Source of the DNA: Gnetum montanum
Lineage: Eukaryota > Streptophyta > Gnetopsida > Gnetales > Gnetaceae
Assembly (NCBI GenBank): GCA_015680685.1
Contig: MNCI01023362.1
Coordinates: forward strand, 514,808-578,807
Direction of reading: 5' to 3'
Length of the DNA stretch: 64,000 nt
The position numbers were made by a program, and so were the translations under genes. The notes under the pieces were generated by a model. It saw only the letters and a program-made list of their open reading frames with translations, searched no databases and had not been told where the DNA came from. The number at the start of each line of letters is the position of its first letter. Position 1 is the stretch's first letter. Shown here in pieces: positions 34,704 to 46,492 of the stretch.

Positions 34704-35581
34704 TGATGGGATGCGATATCGCATGGGCTGCGATATCACGTCTGCAATATAACGTTAGCCCCTGCGATATCGCGTACACGATATCGCAGCCCGTCGCCTT
34801 GTCCATAAATAAGAGGCAACTTTCCCTTTTTTCCTCTCTAGATCTATACCCTTAACTAAACTCTAGCAGTTTTACCATTCCAAAGATAGAATAATTTCCA
34901 TGTGCCCGCAATAGGAGTCTCAAAGTGAAAAGATATTTATTCAAGAAAATTGTACCTAAGCACACATTTGTGTACGGAAATAAAGACAAACTTTCTAATA
35001 AACCTTGCAGCACATGAACTAAGCTAAATAGGATTTAATTACTATTAAATGTTTAAATGCTTTCTTAGATAATTAAATATCTCTCAACCCTCAACTCTCC
35101 TAGTTAAGTGCATTTAATACCATCACTTCGAGCACGTGCACTATGCTTGGTAACCTAGTAACGAATAGCATTTGGTAATCCCAATAGTGTTGCACTAGTT
35201 CAGGGTGTGTACGGAAAGTGGGAATGGATATTGATGCTAGGACGATTAGAGATTAGTTAGTGAAAGTTAGTTACTTAGTCTTTTCACCCTTTCTCCTCTT
35301 AGAATAGGCGATAAAAATATAAAAGACATAAAAATCACATGCCTCAAGCTTACTTAACCATACAACTNTGATAAAAATATAAAAGACATAAAAATCACAT
35401 GCCTCAAGCTTACTTAACCATACAACTATGAAAAATACAAGTAAGCTTGGGAAGACAACAATTGATTAACCTTATGTGTTCCATAAGGCGCTTAAGCACT
35501 TAGTCCTTGGAGTTTGACCGGATCGCACATGTAACGCTCGTATTCGTATGGTTGAGTTTAGGGGTACCTTGCCACTCATCA
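34704..35581 (+). repeat. 5' LTR of the Athila-like element
   Basis: 878 bp as assembled, about 818 bp without the 60-bp duplication at 35311-35430. It opens with several GCGATATCGC palindromes (34712-34790) and has a TATA-like CCATAAATAAGAGGC near 34803. The 3' copy has CTATAAATAAGAGGC. Confidence 0.9.
35311..35430. repeat. 60-bp tandem duplication containing a single N
   Basis: 35311-35370 and 35371-35430 are identical except for the N at 35368. The sister LTR (about 41581) and the fragment at 1-577 carry one copy. Probably an assembly artefact. Confidence 0.75.
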
Positions 35582-35600
35582 TTGTCGTCATTGCCAGGGA
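35582..35600 (+). other. Primer-binding site, tRNA-Asp type
   Basis: TTGTCGTCATTGCCAGGGA follows the LTR directly and resembles the Athila-type site TGGCGCCGTTGCCGGGGA, with mostly C/T and G/A differences. Confidence 0.7.
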
Positions 35601-35727
35601 CTTAGTTGTTTTTGCGCTACGTAGAACATAGGAAATCATCCACATCGTTGGGAAGCTTAAACAAACCCTTAGGGTTAATCAAGAGAAAAATAAGATAACG
35701 GTAAATAGCACACCGAACAAGACTAAA

Positions 35728-37727
35728 ATGTCTTATTCTTCGAACAAAAGCACTTCACCACCTAGGAACAACACTAGAGGTAGTCAGTGGCACAACACAC
35801 ATTACCAAAATCCACCAGTTCCTCAACAATTCAATGTGGTATATATTCATCACGATGAATATATACCCAACTTTATTTTTGTCTTCCATCAAGATGAACA
35901 ACTATGTCGGAGAGACTTGAAGGATAACATAGTGTTGCCTCCAGATAGAGCAGCCCCCAACATGCTCCTTCGTGCCCTTTCATGAATAGGCATGTCACAA
36001 TTATATGCTAAGTACATTGCATGTGATTACAACGTAAGGGACTACCATCCCACAGAAGCACAACGTCAATGGGACTCGTAGTAGGAGAGATACCACATAT
36101 CATTGAAGGGCAAAGGCGCCTATAATGCTTCACCTATCTTAAACGAAATTGAGGGTGGTGAACCTATTTTCATAGGTTCTTCACAAAATGATGTTCCTCC
36201 TCCTAACGATGGTTAGGAGGTGGTGTATCAGAACTTGCACTCCACGATTCACAACCTTGGTTCTGATCCCCAAGAACACCAAGTGTTCAACGAGGGAACA
36301 CAAATGCATGACAAAGGTAAGCATTCTGATCATCATCACGATCAGGGTCAGGACCACCGAAGAGAAGGTAGGAAAAATCATCATGGAAATGGTTCTCCTT
36401 CTTCTTCATCTTCATCATCACATTCACCCTCTTCTTCAACATCATCATGTAGTCATAAGGAACCTAACTGTGAGGATAAGTGTAAGCAAAATGAGAGATC
36501 TCGATGAGAGAGTCGAGAGCGAGGACAAGGGCACTCTAGAGAATCAAGGCATGAAAGAAGGGAAAGTAGGGAATCATGTAGACATCACAAATGCTATGAG
36601 AGAAAAGACAACAAAGAACCCCTACTTGCAACCCAAATCATGTTAGACATAATGGAGGCCATTAGAATACCTACAAGGCACCAAAAAGATAGCAAGATCA
36701 AGAAGTTTAATATGAATAACATCCCATGATTTGAGGGGGGATACAATGCTAATCCTCAGAACCACTTACTAGGATTTCACGATGCATGTGCCTTGTAGAA
36801 TATAGAAAATGAGTGGAAAAATTAAATTTGTTTCCAAGGACACTCATAAAAGAAATGGAAAGCTGGTACCGGTCCTTAGAATCAGAAACCATTAGGAGGT
36901 GGAGTATGATGCTAGAACTGTTTAATGATAAGTATCAAATGTACTCCTGAGTGTCTAACCTATGAAAAAAAATCCAAGGATGGAAGTAGGGAACTCATGA
37001 ATCCTTGGATGCTGCCATGGGCCATTATTATACACTATTAAATTGTTGCCCAGGCCATGATTACTCACAGCAGGATCAACTACGTCATCTCATAGATGGA
37101 CTTAGGCATGAAACTAGGAGAACCCTTGGAACATATTCCCAAGGGAGATTATCTGAGCTTAGGTCCCATTAGATTCATAGATTTTTGGAGTAAGTAGCTA
37201 AGGAAGAAGGAGAGCTACACAAGATAGAAAGTGTGGAAGAATACAATTGTGATCCTTCCCTCCGAAAAAGGGGAGTGAGATTCTGTGAAGAAGAGGAAGA
37301 GTCACCACTCAAAGAGTTGGTGCATAGGAAAACCTTGCCACTACAAAAATTAACAATAGAAGTGTCAGCTAAGGTAGACCAAATGTGGGACTCCTTAGAT
37401 AGTAGATTCAAAACTATTCTTAAAATCGTAGAGGAGTTTAAGGAGCGAAGTAGTGACTATGATAAAAAGAAGAAGAGGGAATTGGACCATGCATGTAACA
37501 AAGGTAAGGGTAAAATGGCTATCACTGAAGAGGTTATGGATTCAGATACAGAAAATGATAGTGGATGTGAGATATTCCAATATGACCATCCTAAGGGATG
37601 TTGCCCAATAATCTCACATCTACAAGAGTCTGGGGTGTATGCACTCAACCCAAGACTTCAGAAACGGCAAGCACCCCGATGGTTACCTTATTGCCAAGGT
37701 AACCCGAGGAAATTCCAACACCATTAA
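35728..37727 (+). pseudogene. Gag-like region of the Athila-like element
   Basis: Open pieces are 35728-35985 (start MSYSSNKSTSPPRNN), 36220-36507 (His/Ser-rich) and 37233-37727 (Glu/Lys-rich, with IVEEFKERSSDYDKKKKRE). They are joined through stops. Between them about 36720-37160 reads FEGGYNANPQNHLLGFHDA, WYRSLESET and DQLRHLIDGLRHETRR, the pattern of a plant gypsy capsid core. Alternative frames at 36188-36646 and 37457-37648 are shadows. The product would be the particle protein. Confidence 0.6.
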
Positions 37728-38230
37728 TGTATTATCCAAGTGGAACCCCACCACAACCTATTGAACAACACCAGCAGTGGCAATACCCACAGTCATGGGG
37801 GATGCCACCACCTAGGCAACAATACCCTTACCAGCAACTAGATCCATATGGCTATTACGTCCAGTAGCCAACCTCTCCACATGACTCTGTTGGTCATGTG
37901 AAACCACCATGTCACTACCAATCTTGGGAGTATTATAGGACTCCCTCTCCTAGGGGAGACACACCACACACATACCACCCTCCAAATCCATCTACAACTC
38001 TCACACCGATAGCTCCACTACCACCCGCTCCAACAATGCAAGGGAAACTCCCCACTCAACCATAGCAAAGCAATGCTATAAAAGCTATAAATATTCAACT
38101 AACTACTAGTTTTGACAACTGTACAAGGAGAAGACCTTCCTTTAGAACCAACAGTCCAAACAAGCTCTCATAACCACAAGCAGTTGACTCTCTGAACGTT
38201 CCTCCATCAAATAAGCCTTTGGAGCTCCCC
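37728..38230 (+). pseudogene. Pro/Gln-rich linker of the Athila-like element
   Basis: After a frame change the sequence reads as a Pro-, Gln- and Tyr-rich low-complexity linker (PPPRQQYPYQQLDPYGYYVQ) with stops, between the capsid and protease regions. Confidence 0.45.
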
Positions 38231-38239
38231 TCAAACCAA

Positions 38240-38758
38240 CATCAGGGCTCAATGCACATGGTTATGTTAAGACATACCATCACTAAATAGATTAAAGAGG
38301 GCCACCTTCCTAGGAAATTATTTGATCTTGGAAGTTCCTTGATTTATCTCCAAGTTGTTGGGAATGAACTACGTAAGGCTCTTTTTGACTTAGTTTTTGG
38401 AGTCAACTTAATATCACAAGAAATGTATAAAGTCTAGAACCTACTTCCACTAAATAAGAGCAATATTCACTTAGAGCTAGCCGACTAGTCCATAATTGTT
38501 CCCTTGGGACTAGTGGAGGGCATTGTTACCACGGTGTGTGGTTGGTCATACCCATCTAATTTCCTAGTAATACAAGTCAACAATGATAATGGGGACTTCC
38601 CAATAATAATGGGAAGGGCATGGCTAAGTACCATGAACGCATGCCTAGGAATCCATGATCTTTCCCTCGAAATATCTAAGGAAAACACTTATGGGAAGAT
38701 TGAGAAGAAGAAAGTTCCATGCATCACATACAGTGATACAGAGGGTGATGGCGTATAG
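38240..38758 (+). pseudogene. Aspartic protease of the Athila-like element
   Basis: KLFDLGSSLIYL (about 38317) stands where Athila proteases have CDLGASINLMP, so an Asp-Leu-Gly-Ser active site is kept with the flanking residues changed. It is followed by LVFGVNLISQEMYKV. The open part 38504-38758 has GLVEGIVTTV, NGDFPIIMGRAWLSTM and ISKENTYGK, ending at a stop. The frame is broken by stops near 38290 and 38487. The enzyme would mature Gag. No RT follows. Confidence 0.7.
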
Positions 38759-40989
38759 GATTGTTCAACATTGCCTGCATGCAATCGATGTGCCTAGAAA
38801 ATCAACATACAAAAGTGCCTGTATGTAGAAACCACACAACAAAGAGACACCTAGTGGTTGATAGCTAATCAAAAGAGGAACTCAACAACATGCATGGAAC
38901 TAACTGAGCGAACAACTCGTGCTCATATCGAAAGCATAGATACACTGGAGCAAGAGCATTGCTAACTTCCAACCCTTAACTTGAAAACATCAATTGGGAG
39001 AAGTTGGACACTTCTAAAAAAATTCAAATAAATGCTTTTTATTTTGGATCTCTCCCCTTCAATTTAGTCATGGGGGAGATGGCCACCTATACTAATCATT
39101 TGAGGCCCTCAGTTCCTTTTTAGGTTTTTGTTTTACACATTTTTGTTTTACAAATTTCTTTAACTTTCCTTGTTTTTATTTTGCAACATCTTTCATACTT
39201 CATTTATTTGTGTGTTTATTTATTTATTTTTTGTTTTTTTTTTTGTTAAGTTTGTCACTTAATAAGTGCTCTGATGGTGGTATGAACTGTATTCCATTAA
39301 TTGCTAATGTTTGGTTTTTATCGTTAAGTTATGATGTTGATACTAAGATATGGTTCTTTTGATATAATAGGCAATGAGTCCACTTCATCTATACATCCAT
39401 AAATTTCTATGGTCTCTCTTATCTTGGAAATGTACAATCCCTTACTTAAATAATAAGAACTATTAACGAATCGGTGACTGGGCATTTCTCACGCTAAGGA
39501 AGGACTCAAGGACTAAAAAGGGTGTGACTTCAGGGGAACTTGATGCTTTTGTGTTGGCCATTCTCTTGGGTGCTTGGATGTTTTCTTCTTGAGTCTCCCA
39601 TACCATTCCAATGCTACTCCATTATCGAGAAGCTGAGCTAATAAAAATAATAATTATTTGCATGGTGTGGTTCTCACACAAAAAGAAAAAAAATGGTGAG
39701 AATTCAAAGCACACCCCTTAGACGAAATAATCATTTGGGCTACAAACACTAGTTATGGAACTAAATAAAAATGTTCCCTCTAACTAAGAACCTTCCTCAC
39801 TTCCTATCTCCTCTTTCATTTCATTGGAATGGTGGTGACACTTTGGTGGAGACATTCTTGTTACTTCAAGTGGATGGATTGGCCAAATGTATTAGTGTGA
39901 AGTCACTGGATGTGGTTTGTTTGAGGCTAGATTTGGAATGAGACCTACTAAATCACATTAACCATTAACACACAAGGGCCTATACACCACCTTGTTCTTG
40001 AGATTCCATTCTATTCTCTTCTTTCCATCATTCTTTCTCCATTTTTCACCTTATTGTCGGTTGTATCAATAGTCCATATTTTGGTTGATGCATTGTTTTC
40101 TTTTTGGTAAACCCTTTTGTTTAAGACTTTAACTCTTGTCTCCAAATAACATTCCTAGAGCCTACGAACTCTTTGAATGTGGAACTATTAGGGCATTAAG
40201 GGTATGAGCCTGCTTTTGGGAGGACCCACTGGCATTCCTATTTGGTGCATCCGTTAATTTCTTTCCCTTAAACATTTCTACAGTCACCATTTATTTTGTT
40301 CATCTCCATCTTTAACATCCATTTTATCAGTGTTGTCGTTGTTTCTTTTTCTCCATCTTTCTTATTCCTTATCTTTTTTCATTCTCTCACTATCGGAGGT
40401 TCGCTCTCAGTCAAGGGGGTCTTGGTCCAATTTTTTCAATTTTCTCCTAACCCCTGCACCTTAGGTAGCCACTAGTATTATATCTCCAAATCCACATTAG
40501 CCATATCACAACTCAGCCAATGGACCTTACACTAAGGCAAGGTATTAACTACATTGTGATTCATTTACCCTTGCTAATATCAGACTGTGTTGTGTATGCA
40601 GATGACAATCATACAACAATGGATTGGACCTGGAGGGAACACTTGGAATGGACTGGTGCTGAAACAGTTATGCAAGGAACAAGATTGATGCTGCACTTAT
40701 GGATGGACAACGAAAAGTGCAATCTTGGCATCGGCAGCAATATACTTCTTCTATTCTCTCTCTCTTCTCTCTTCTCTCTTCTCTCTCAGCTGCCAAATAA
40801 GGCTGGATGTCAAATGTGTATAGTGTTCACTCTTGTTGTCATGAACACTAAATTTTATCATGTATTATAATGATGATCCATTCACATGTCACCCCATCTA
40901 CCATTAGTTTCATTCAAGTCAATAATCCCATACCTTCCCAATATTTTGTAAGGAACTTGAGGATGAGTTTTCATTCAATCATGGGGGTA
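38759..40989 (+). other. Pol-less 3' region of the Athila-like element
   Basis: No coding signature. A PPT-like CATGGGGGAGATGG lies at about 39070, a T-rich stretch at 39110-39250 and a (CT)n-rich tract at about 40745-40795. The final CATGGGGGTA (40980-40989) before the 3' LTR is the likely polypurine tract. The 116-codon frame at 40520-40870 includes the CT tract and looks fortuitous. Confidence 0.5.
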
Positions 40990-41792
40990 TGATGGGATGC
41001 AATATCGCATGGGCCGCTATATCGTATCAGCCCCTGCAATATCACGTATGCAATATCGTAGCTCGTCACCTTGTCTATAAATAAGAGGCAGCTTTCTCTT
41101 CTTTCCTATCTAGATCTATACTCTTAGCTAAACTTTGGCAATTTTACCATTCCAGAGATTGAATAATTTCCATGTGCCCACAGTAGGAGTCTCAAAGTGA
41201 ACGGATCTTTATTCGAGCAAATTGTACCTAAGCACACATTTCTGTACAAAAAAAAGATGAAATTTCTGATAAACCTTGCAACACATGGACTAAGCTAAAT
41301 AAGATTTAATTACTGTTAAATTTTTAAATGCTTTCTTAGATAATTAAATCTCTCTCAACCCTTAACTCTCCTAGTTAAGTGCATTCAGTATGACCGCTTT
41401 GAGCACGTGTGCTACGCTTGGTAACCTAGTAATGATTAGCGTTTGGTAATCCCAGTAGCATTGCACTAGTTCAGGGTGTGTATGGCAAGTGGGAACAAAT
41501 ACTAATGCTAGGACAATTAGAGCTTAGTTAGTGGAAGTTAGTTACTTAGTCTTTTCACCCTTTCTCCTCTTAGCATAGGCAATAAAAAGATAAAAGACAT
41601 AAAAATCACATGCATCAAGCTTACTTAACCATACAACCATGACAAATACAAGTAAGCTTGGGAAGACAATGATTGATTAACCTTAAGTGTTCCATAAGGC
41701 GCATAAGCACTTAGTCCTTGGAGTTCGACTAGATCATGCTTGTAATGCTTGTATTCGTATGGTTGAGTGTAGGGGTACCTCGCCACTCATCA
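40990..41792 (+). repeat. 3' LTR of the Athila-like element
   Basis: 803 bp, pairing with 34704-35581, TATA box CTATAAATAAGAGGC near 41075. Several GCGATATCGC palindromes of the 5' LTR are GCAATATCGC or GCAATATCAC here, consistent with loss of CpG. Confidence 0.9.
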
Positions 41793-41797
41793 ATACT
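41793..41797. repeat. Target duplication ATACT, right copy
   Basis: It matches 34699-34703. Removing the insert rejoins C's LTR in register with 58850-58890. Confidence 0.85.
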
Positions 41798-42180
41798 GTT
41801 CGGTGTAACCAGTGTCTCTCCAGTGTTGCATAACCTTTTGTACACCTTCCAACAAGGGAAAGGATCAAATCTGCAACCTTTGGGGTGGTGCACTCTCTCA
41901 TCCAAATCTATTTTGCTATTCGCTTACTATCATCATTGTTTTGCATTATTTTCACCGCTTTACATTTTTTGATCATTAATTTTCTTTGCATGTCTCGCTT
42001 TCGAAACAAATGTTTATGAAAGGTTAAGATACACCAATTAAGTCCCTATCTGATTGACTAGATCTTTCAGGGTGCCCCACTTCTGTGTCTCTCCTGAACA
42101 GCCCTCGCACAGATTTGGGGTTAAACTGTTCACCCGGCAACCTCTCGGTATTCTAGCCATCGATGTTTTCAGTCACTATA
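41798..42180 (+). repeat. 5' LTR of element C, second part
   Basis: It aligns with 58863-59246 (CAGTGTCTCTCCAGTGTTGCATAA onward) and ends ACTATA, where the 3' LTR ends ACTACA. Confidence 0.9.
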
Positions 42181-42422
42181 GTTTTTGGCACTAGAAGGAG
42201 GGCCTTTTGGTGTCCTTTCTACATCTTATGGGTATTCCTACATGCTCTCTGTACCCCATCACACACTAGTGTAAATGTGATACCCTTTTGTGGTTCTTTA
42301 CACATCGTGTGGTGCAGACTGGTCACGACGATGGTTCCTTTGGAACCCGGTATGAAAAAAAACCTCTGATCACCTATTAATTTATGAGTTTCTCATTTGT
42401 GACTTCCATTTTCTCATGCAAA
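42181..42422 (+). other. Primer-site motif and leader of element C
   Basis: GTTTTTGGCACTAGAAGGAG follows the LTR. The TGG start (42186) is right for a tRNA 3' CCA. The tRNA was not identified. Confidence 0.6.
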
Positions 42423-44840
42423 ATGATTCTGCCAACAACCGTTGTTTTCACCTCAAGCCTTGAGGCTCCTTTCTCGGCTCAAAGCACCATAGGTGCCAAG
42501 TGGCCACCTAGTCCAGTGCTGGCATCATGCCAGTCTCTTAGAATCTGACATTTGTCACCTGAGTTCTTGGCACAAGATACAGAGCATTACAACTTCCTCT
42601 ATGTAAAGATCCAGGAAAATCTACCCCTAGATTGCCAAGAACTCAAGGACAAATGCAACTTTTAGTTCCTTCATTGGAATGAGAGGGAATTTGTCCCTAC
42701 CCCTAATGTTACCATCCCCCTAGCGAAAATGCATTAGTGGATCTTAGACCAGCTAATGTGAGTTAGTAAGTCTAGGGAACGAGATATAGAATCTCATTAT
42801 GATGAGATGTTCCAAGATGAATAGGAAGACCTGGACTCCCAATCCAAGGGTGGTGGCCAAAGTTACCCTACTACCATCCCTTCCACCATGGTCTTCAGGT
42901 CAAAGCCACTTTTTTCGTCAGCCCCCTTTGTGATTACCATGACTTCACCACAATCTATCTTTTCATTAGCCATGGGCAACCATTTTGCACCCTTAGCGTA
43001 CCAACATGCTCCTCCCTCAGTTTCATTCCTAGGCACTCTCCCTCCTCATTTTTTCCCATCCTAGTACTAAGTGCTAGTCATGGCTACATTGCCCTATGTG
43101 CACACCATGCCTACTTCATAGCTGCATGGAGTCTTTGCTCCTATTCCATCACCTACACCTATTCCACCATCAGCTATAGGCCCAACCCCAATCTCGTGGT
43201 GGACCCCAACCACTTCACTCCCTATTTTGCAATCCCTCAGATGCCACATTACCCTTACCACCAAGAATACCAAGTCCCTTAGGTGTCACAACCATCTATC
43301 AGGCAAATGACTAACCCTACAGCACCACCAACGGTCGTCGCTCCAACAGCACCACCCACTGGGTGGTGGACCTCACATGTAACACCCTTCACAAGGGTAG
43401 CCTCGATGACATCCCTTATAAGCCAGGCCACTATCCTTACTAAGCCACCAATTATGGTTTCCCCTACAAACCCACAACCATCTACGTCATCTCCAAGTCT
43501 AGACCAAGTATTCCAAATTATCCAAACTCTCACTGAAGAGATTAAACGTCTTAAAGCCACTGGTTCTGACACAATGCAGGTCATGGATTTCTACCATGAA
43601 GACCCCATCAACCCAGTTGTTCCCATGCTTACTTTACCCCCTAGGATGCCACTCCTCCAATTCACAAAATACAATAGGGAGGGTGATCCTAATGTGCGTT
43701 TAGTTACATTTAGATCTGAATCTTTATTATTGCAATAGTGGCCACACACTATTATTTGTGTCTTTACTATGTCTCTAACGTGCAAAGCTTTAGACTAGTA
43801 CTGCGCACTCCCATGCACCTCCATCTCAACACTAGAGGAGCTTCTGACCTAGTTCGTGACCTACTTTAAGTATAACTTGAAGCCTGAAGTCATGTTAGAT
43901 CAATTGATGGGCATTAAGAAAGACCCACTGGAGTTGGTGCAAAATTTTATATAGCGGTGGAGTGCTACCTTGAATGAGATCCGTAAGCCTATCGCAGAGG
44001 TCCATTTTCTAGCTATCTTCAAGGGGATGGTAAATGATTTCATCAAATTCAAGCTGTAATACCTAGCCCCATGCTCTCTCAATTAAGATTTTACCCAGAC
44101 AAAGAGCATCCAAGATGCAGTCAAAGCCAATAAAGACCTTACCTATGTTGCATACAAAAATGCATATACCAAAAAAGATAAAGAGAAGGGAAAAGCCGCA
44201 ATGGCCATGGTGGCCACTGTGGAAAACAAGGCAAATCCCAATAGCAACAATAACAACAATGTAGCCACAACATCAACTAACCCCACTCCTAGCTCAAGTA
44301 ACGTTGCCTAATCCTCCACATTGGCACCAGAGGCATCAACCCTACATAGACCCAACTTCAAGTGTAAAGATCACTCCAAGTACACCCCTCTACCCGTTAA
44401 GCCTTCATAACTCCTAAAGAAATTGTTGGGGATTGGGTATGTTCAACATGAATGGATGTTGGAGGAGGTGACCAAACAACATTAGCGATATTGCAAACTC
44501 CTTAGGAACCCCTCCTTAGCTATGCCCAACAAGCTACCAGTTCCTAAGAACTTCAGGCTAGAGCGGTTCTGTGACTACCATCACCTTTGTGGTCATGACA
44601 CGGATTACTATCTAGCTTTAAAAGATGACATCCAACGGATGATTGATCAGGGGAAGTTGATTCTGGATGAAAGTAACCCTGTCCACCCCAAAAATCAATC
44701 CATGCATGTCTACAAGAACCCCCTAAATGCTAACAATGTGGGGTACATTATCAACACAATTGGCATAGATAGTAACCTAGAACCACCATAGTAGTTGTTT
44801 GTGGTTCATCTGCCTCAACGTATCATAGCAACACCAACAA
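42423..44840 (+). pseudogene. Gag pseudogene of element C
   Basis: The frame from ATG 42423 is long and interrupted mainly by single stops. NFLYVKIQENLP and FLHWNEREFVPTPN match A and B. A Pro/Ser/Thr-rich section follows. The capsid core opens at 43283-43738 (VFQIIQTLTEEIKRLKA, QFTKYNREGDPNVRL) and continues with LLAIFKGMVNDFIK. A Lys/Asn-rich linker leads to 44522-44791, which has the His/Cys motif RFCDYHHLCGHDTDYYLALK. Gag would form the particle. Minus-strand frames over this stretch are shadows. Confidence 0.8.
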
Positions 44841-46179
44841 CGGAAAAAAAGATGTCGTAACAACCATTCGTCCTCAAGGTTCCCCCTTAGACATCTGCCC
44901 CTACACCCTTCATATTTAAAACTACATTTTCGCCCTTGCTAACATCACAAACACCATTGTCATTAGGGGGCCAAAACACTCAATTTCCCCCATCACACAG
45001 AGCCAATTTAAGATGGCATCACAGCCTTTTTGTTCAAAGAAATGGGAAGAGCATCTGATGGACCAAATGGCGAAGGAATGTACTACCCCAGGTCCCCTAG
45101 ATCCTACCCCCTTGTCCTCCATGTCTACACCCCCCTCATCATTAATAGTTAATGCCACTACGTGCACACAATCATCACTATCCCATCCAAAAGGGTCTGG
45201 CCCCAAACCTGAAACTACTCCTCCTCAAGAAATTCATCTTCTAGGATAAATGGAGGAAGAGAAGGGTAGAAAACAAAAAGAAAGTGGATAGGTCCTTCTA
45301 AATTCCCTTACTCAGGTCAAACAGGCTCTGAAACAAAAGAAAACAACCTTGAGCCTATACGACCTAGTAATGACCTCCACTGTACACCGCGAGGCCTTAG
45401 TTCACATGTTAACGTCCATACTAGTTGATGAAAACATGCTGGTAGAGGAGAAAGAAATCCATGCTGTCATGCTTCCTTCTACACCCAAACAACCATAGTC
45501 ACCATAGTTGACATTCTGTGATGAGTCCATCAAGGATGACCCTGAGAAGGGCCAGGCCACAACAGCACCCCTATTCATCACAATTCGGGTCGGTTAGCAC
45601 AAGATCTGAAGAGTACATGTTGATGATGGGCCTACTACTAATGTCATCCCATTTCCCATATTGGACAAACTTGGTTTGGTGGATCAAATCAAACCCATGA
45701 CAACCTCATGTTTGAAGTCGTTCAATGGAGCATGGGTGGTGGTAAAGGGAACTGTCCACATTAACTTTGTGGCAGGGGACCATTTCCCCACAAGTGCAAC
45801 ATTGATCATGGTAGAAGAGATGCCTGGATTTAACCTGATCTTAGGGAGGTTGTGTCTAGCTCAACTTAGGATCCTCTCTTCATCCATACATCAAGAAATC
45901 CAGCTACCTTACGTGGGCAGGAAGGTGGTGATCTACAGTGACGAAGTGGCCACCCAAGTAATAAATAATGTCAACATGGAGCAAGGTTTAGAAGTAATAA
46001 CCTCTAAGAATGAGGCACCTATCTCCATCAAAGCTACTTATTTGGCAAATAATCTAGCCCAAAACACCAGCTTAGAAAATGAAACTACATGGGTTGAATT
46101 ACCTTTTCAAGTGATAGATAATGATATAGAAGAATACTGCAACAAAGCCCCTTGGCCTTACGCATCACTAAGCCCATGA
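44841..46179 (+). pseudogene. Aspartic protease pseudogene of element C
   Basis: A Pro/Ser/Thr-rich linker (open at 45013-45249) leads to TTLSLYDLVMTST near 45348, shared with A and B. The active-site region is VHVDDGPTTNVIPF (about 45616). The long open frame 45661-46179 holds MVEEMPGFNLILGR and YVGRKVVIYSDE and ends YASLSP-stop. VDDG in place of the classical DSG/DTG occurs in this form or as VNDG in all three Ogre-like copies, so it is a lineage trait rather than damage. Confidence 0.75.
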
Positions 46180-46364
46180 TGGGTTGGAAAGTAGCTGTGA
46201 GAATGATCATTACTTGCGTAGCATAACTACTCCACTGCTTCCAACACGATTAACACTTATCATACATTTATTCTTTGTTTGCTTCATATTCATTCGTTTA
46301 CACTAAGTGTCTGCCTCATTCTTTAAACCATTCACATCACGTCCACTGTTTACATCATGCTACA

Positions 46365-46492
46365 GCCCGCTAAGGCCTAAAACTGGCAAAAATTTTCTTT
46401 ACCATCATGCAATGGCCCAAAATGGCCTAAAACTAGTGACAACCCGAAATGGCTTGAAACTATTATTACGACCTGAAATGGCCTAAAACTAA
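46365..46492. repeat. Junction motif, four copies, protease side (element C)
   Basis: Degenerate CCCGCTAAGGCCTAAAACTGG-type units lie at about 46365, 46412, 46441 and 46469, just after the protease stop. Confidence 0.75.

Larger units (their letters stand above)
34704..41792 (+). mobile_element. Athila-like gag-protease element nested in C's LTR
   Basis: Direct LTRs (34704-35581, 40990-41792) begin TGATGGG and end CTCATCA, flanked by ATACT on both sides (34699-34703, 41793-41797). The site after the 5' LTR resembles the tRNA-Asp primer site of Athila elements. The 5.4 kb interior encodes a gag-like and an Athila-type protease region, then about 2.2 kb with no RT, RNase H or integrase. It is therefore a structurally complete but non-autonomous copy. 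Confidence 0.85.

Noticed and set aside
36188-36646. 152-codon plus-strand frame
   Set aside because: It overlaps the His/Ser-rich gag frame at 36220-36507 in another frame. Low-complexity codons open both.
40520-40870. 116-codon frame as a possible host gene
   Set aside because: It includes a CT-rich tract, no recognisable motif, and lies in the non-coding tail of the Athila-like element.
43279-43584. 101-codon minus frame rich in Val/Gly
   Set aside because: Shadow of the Pro/Thr-rich gag linker on the plus strand.
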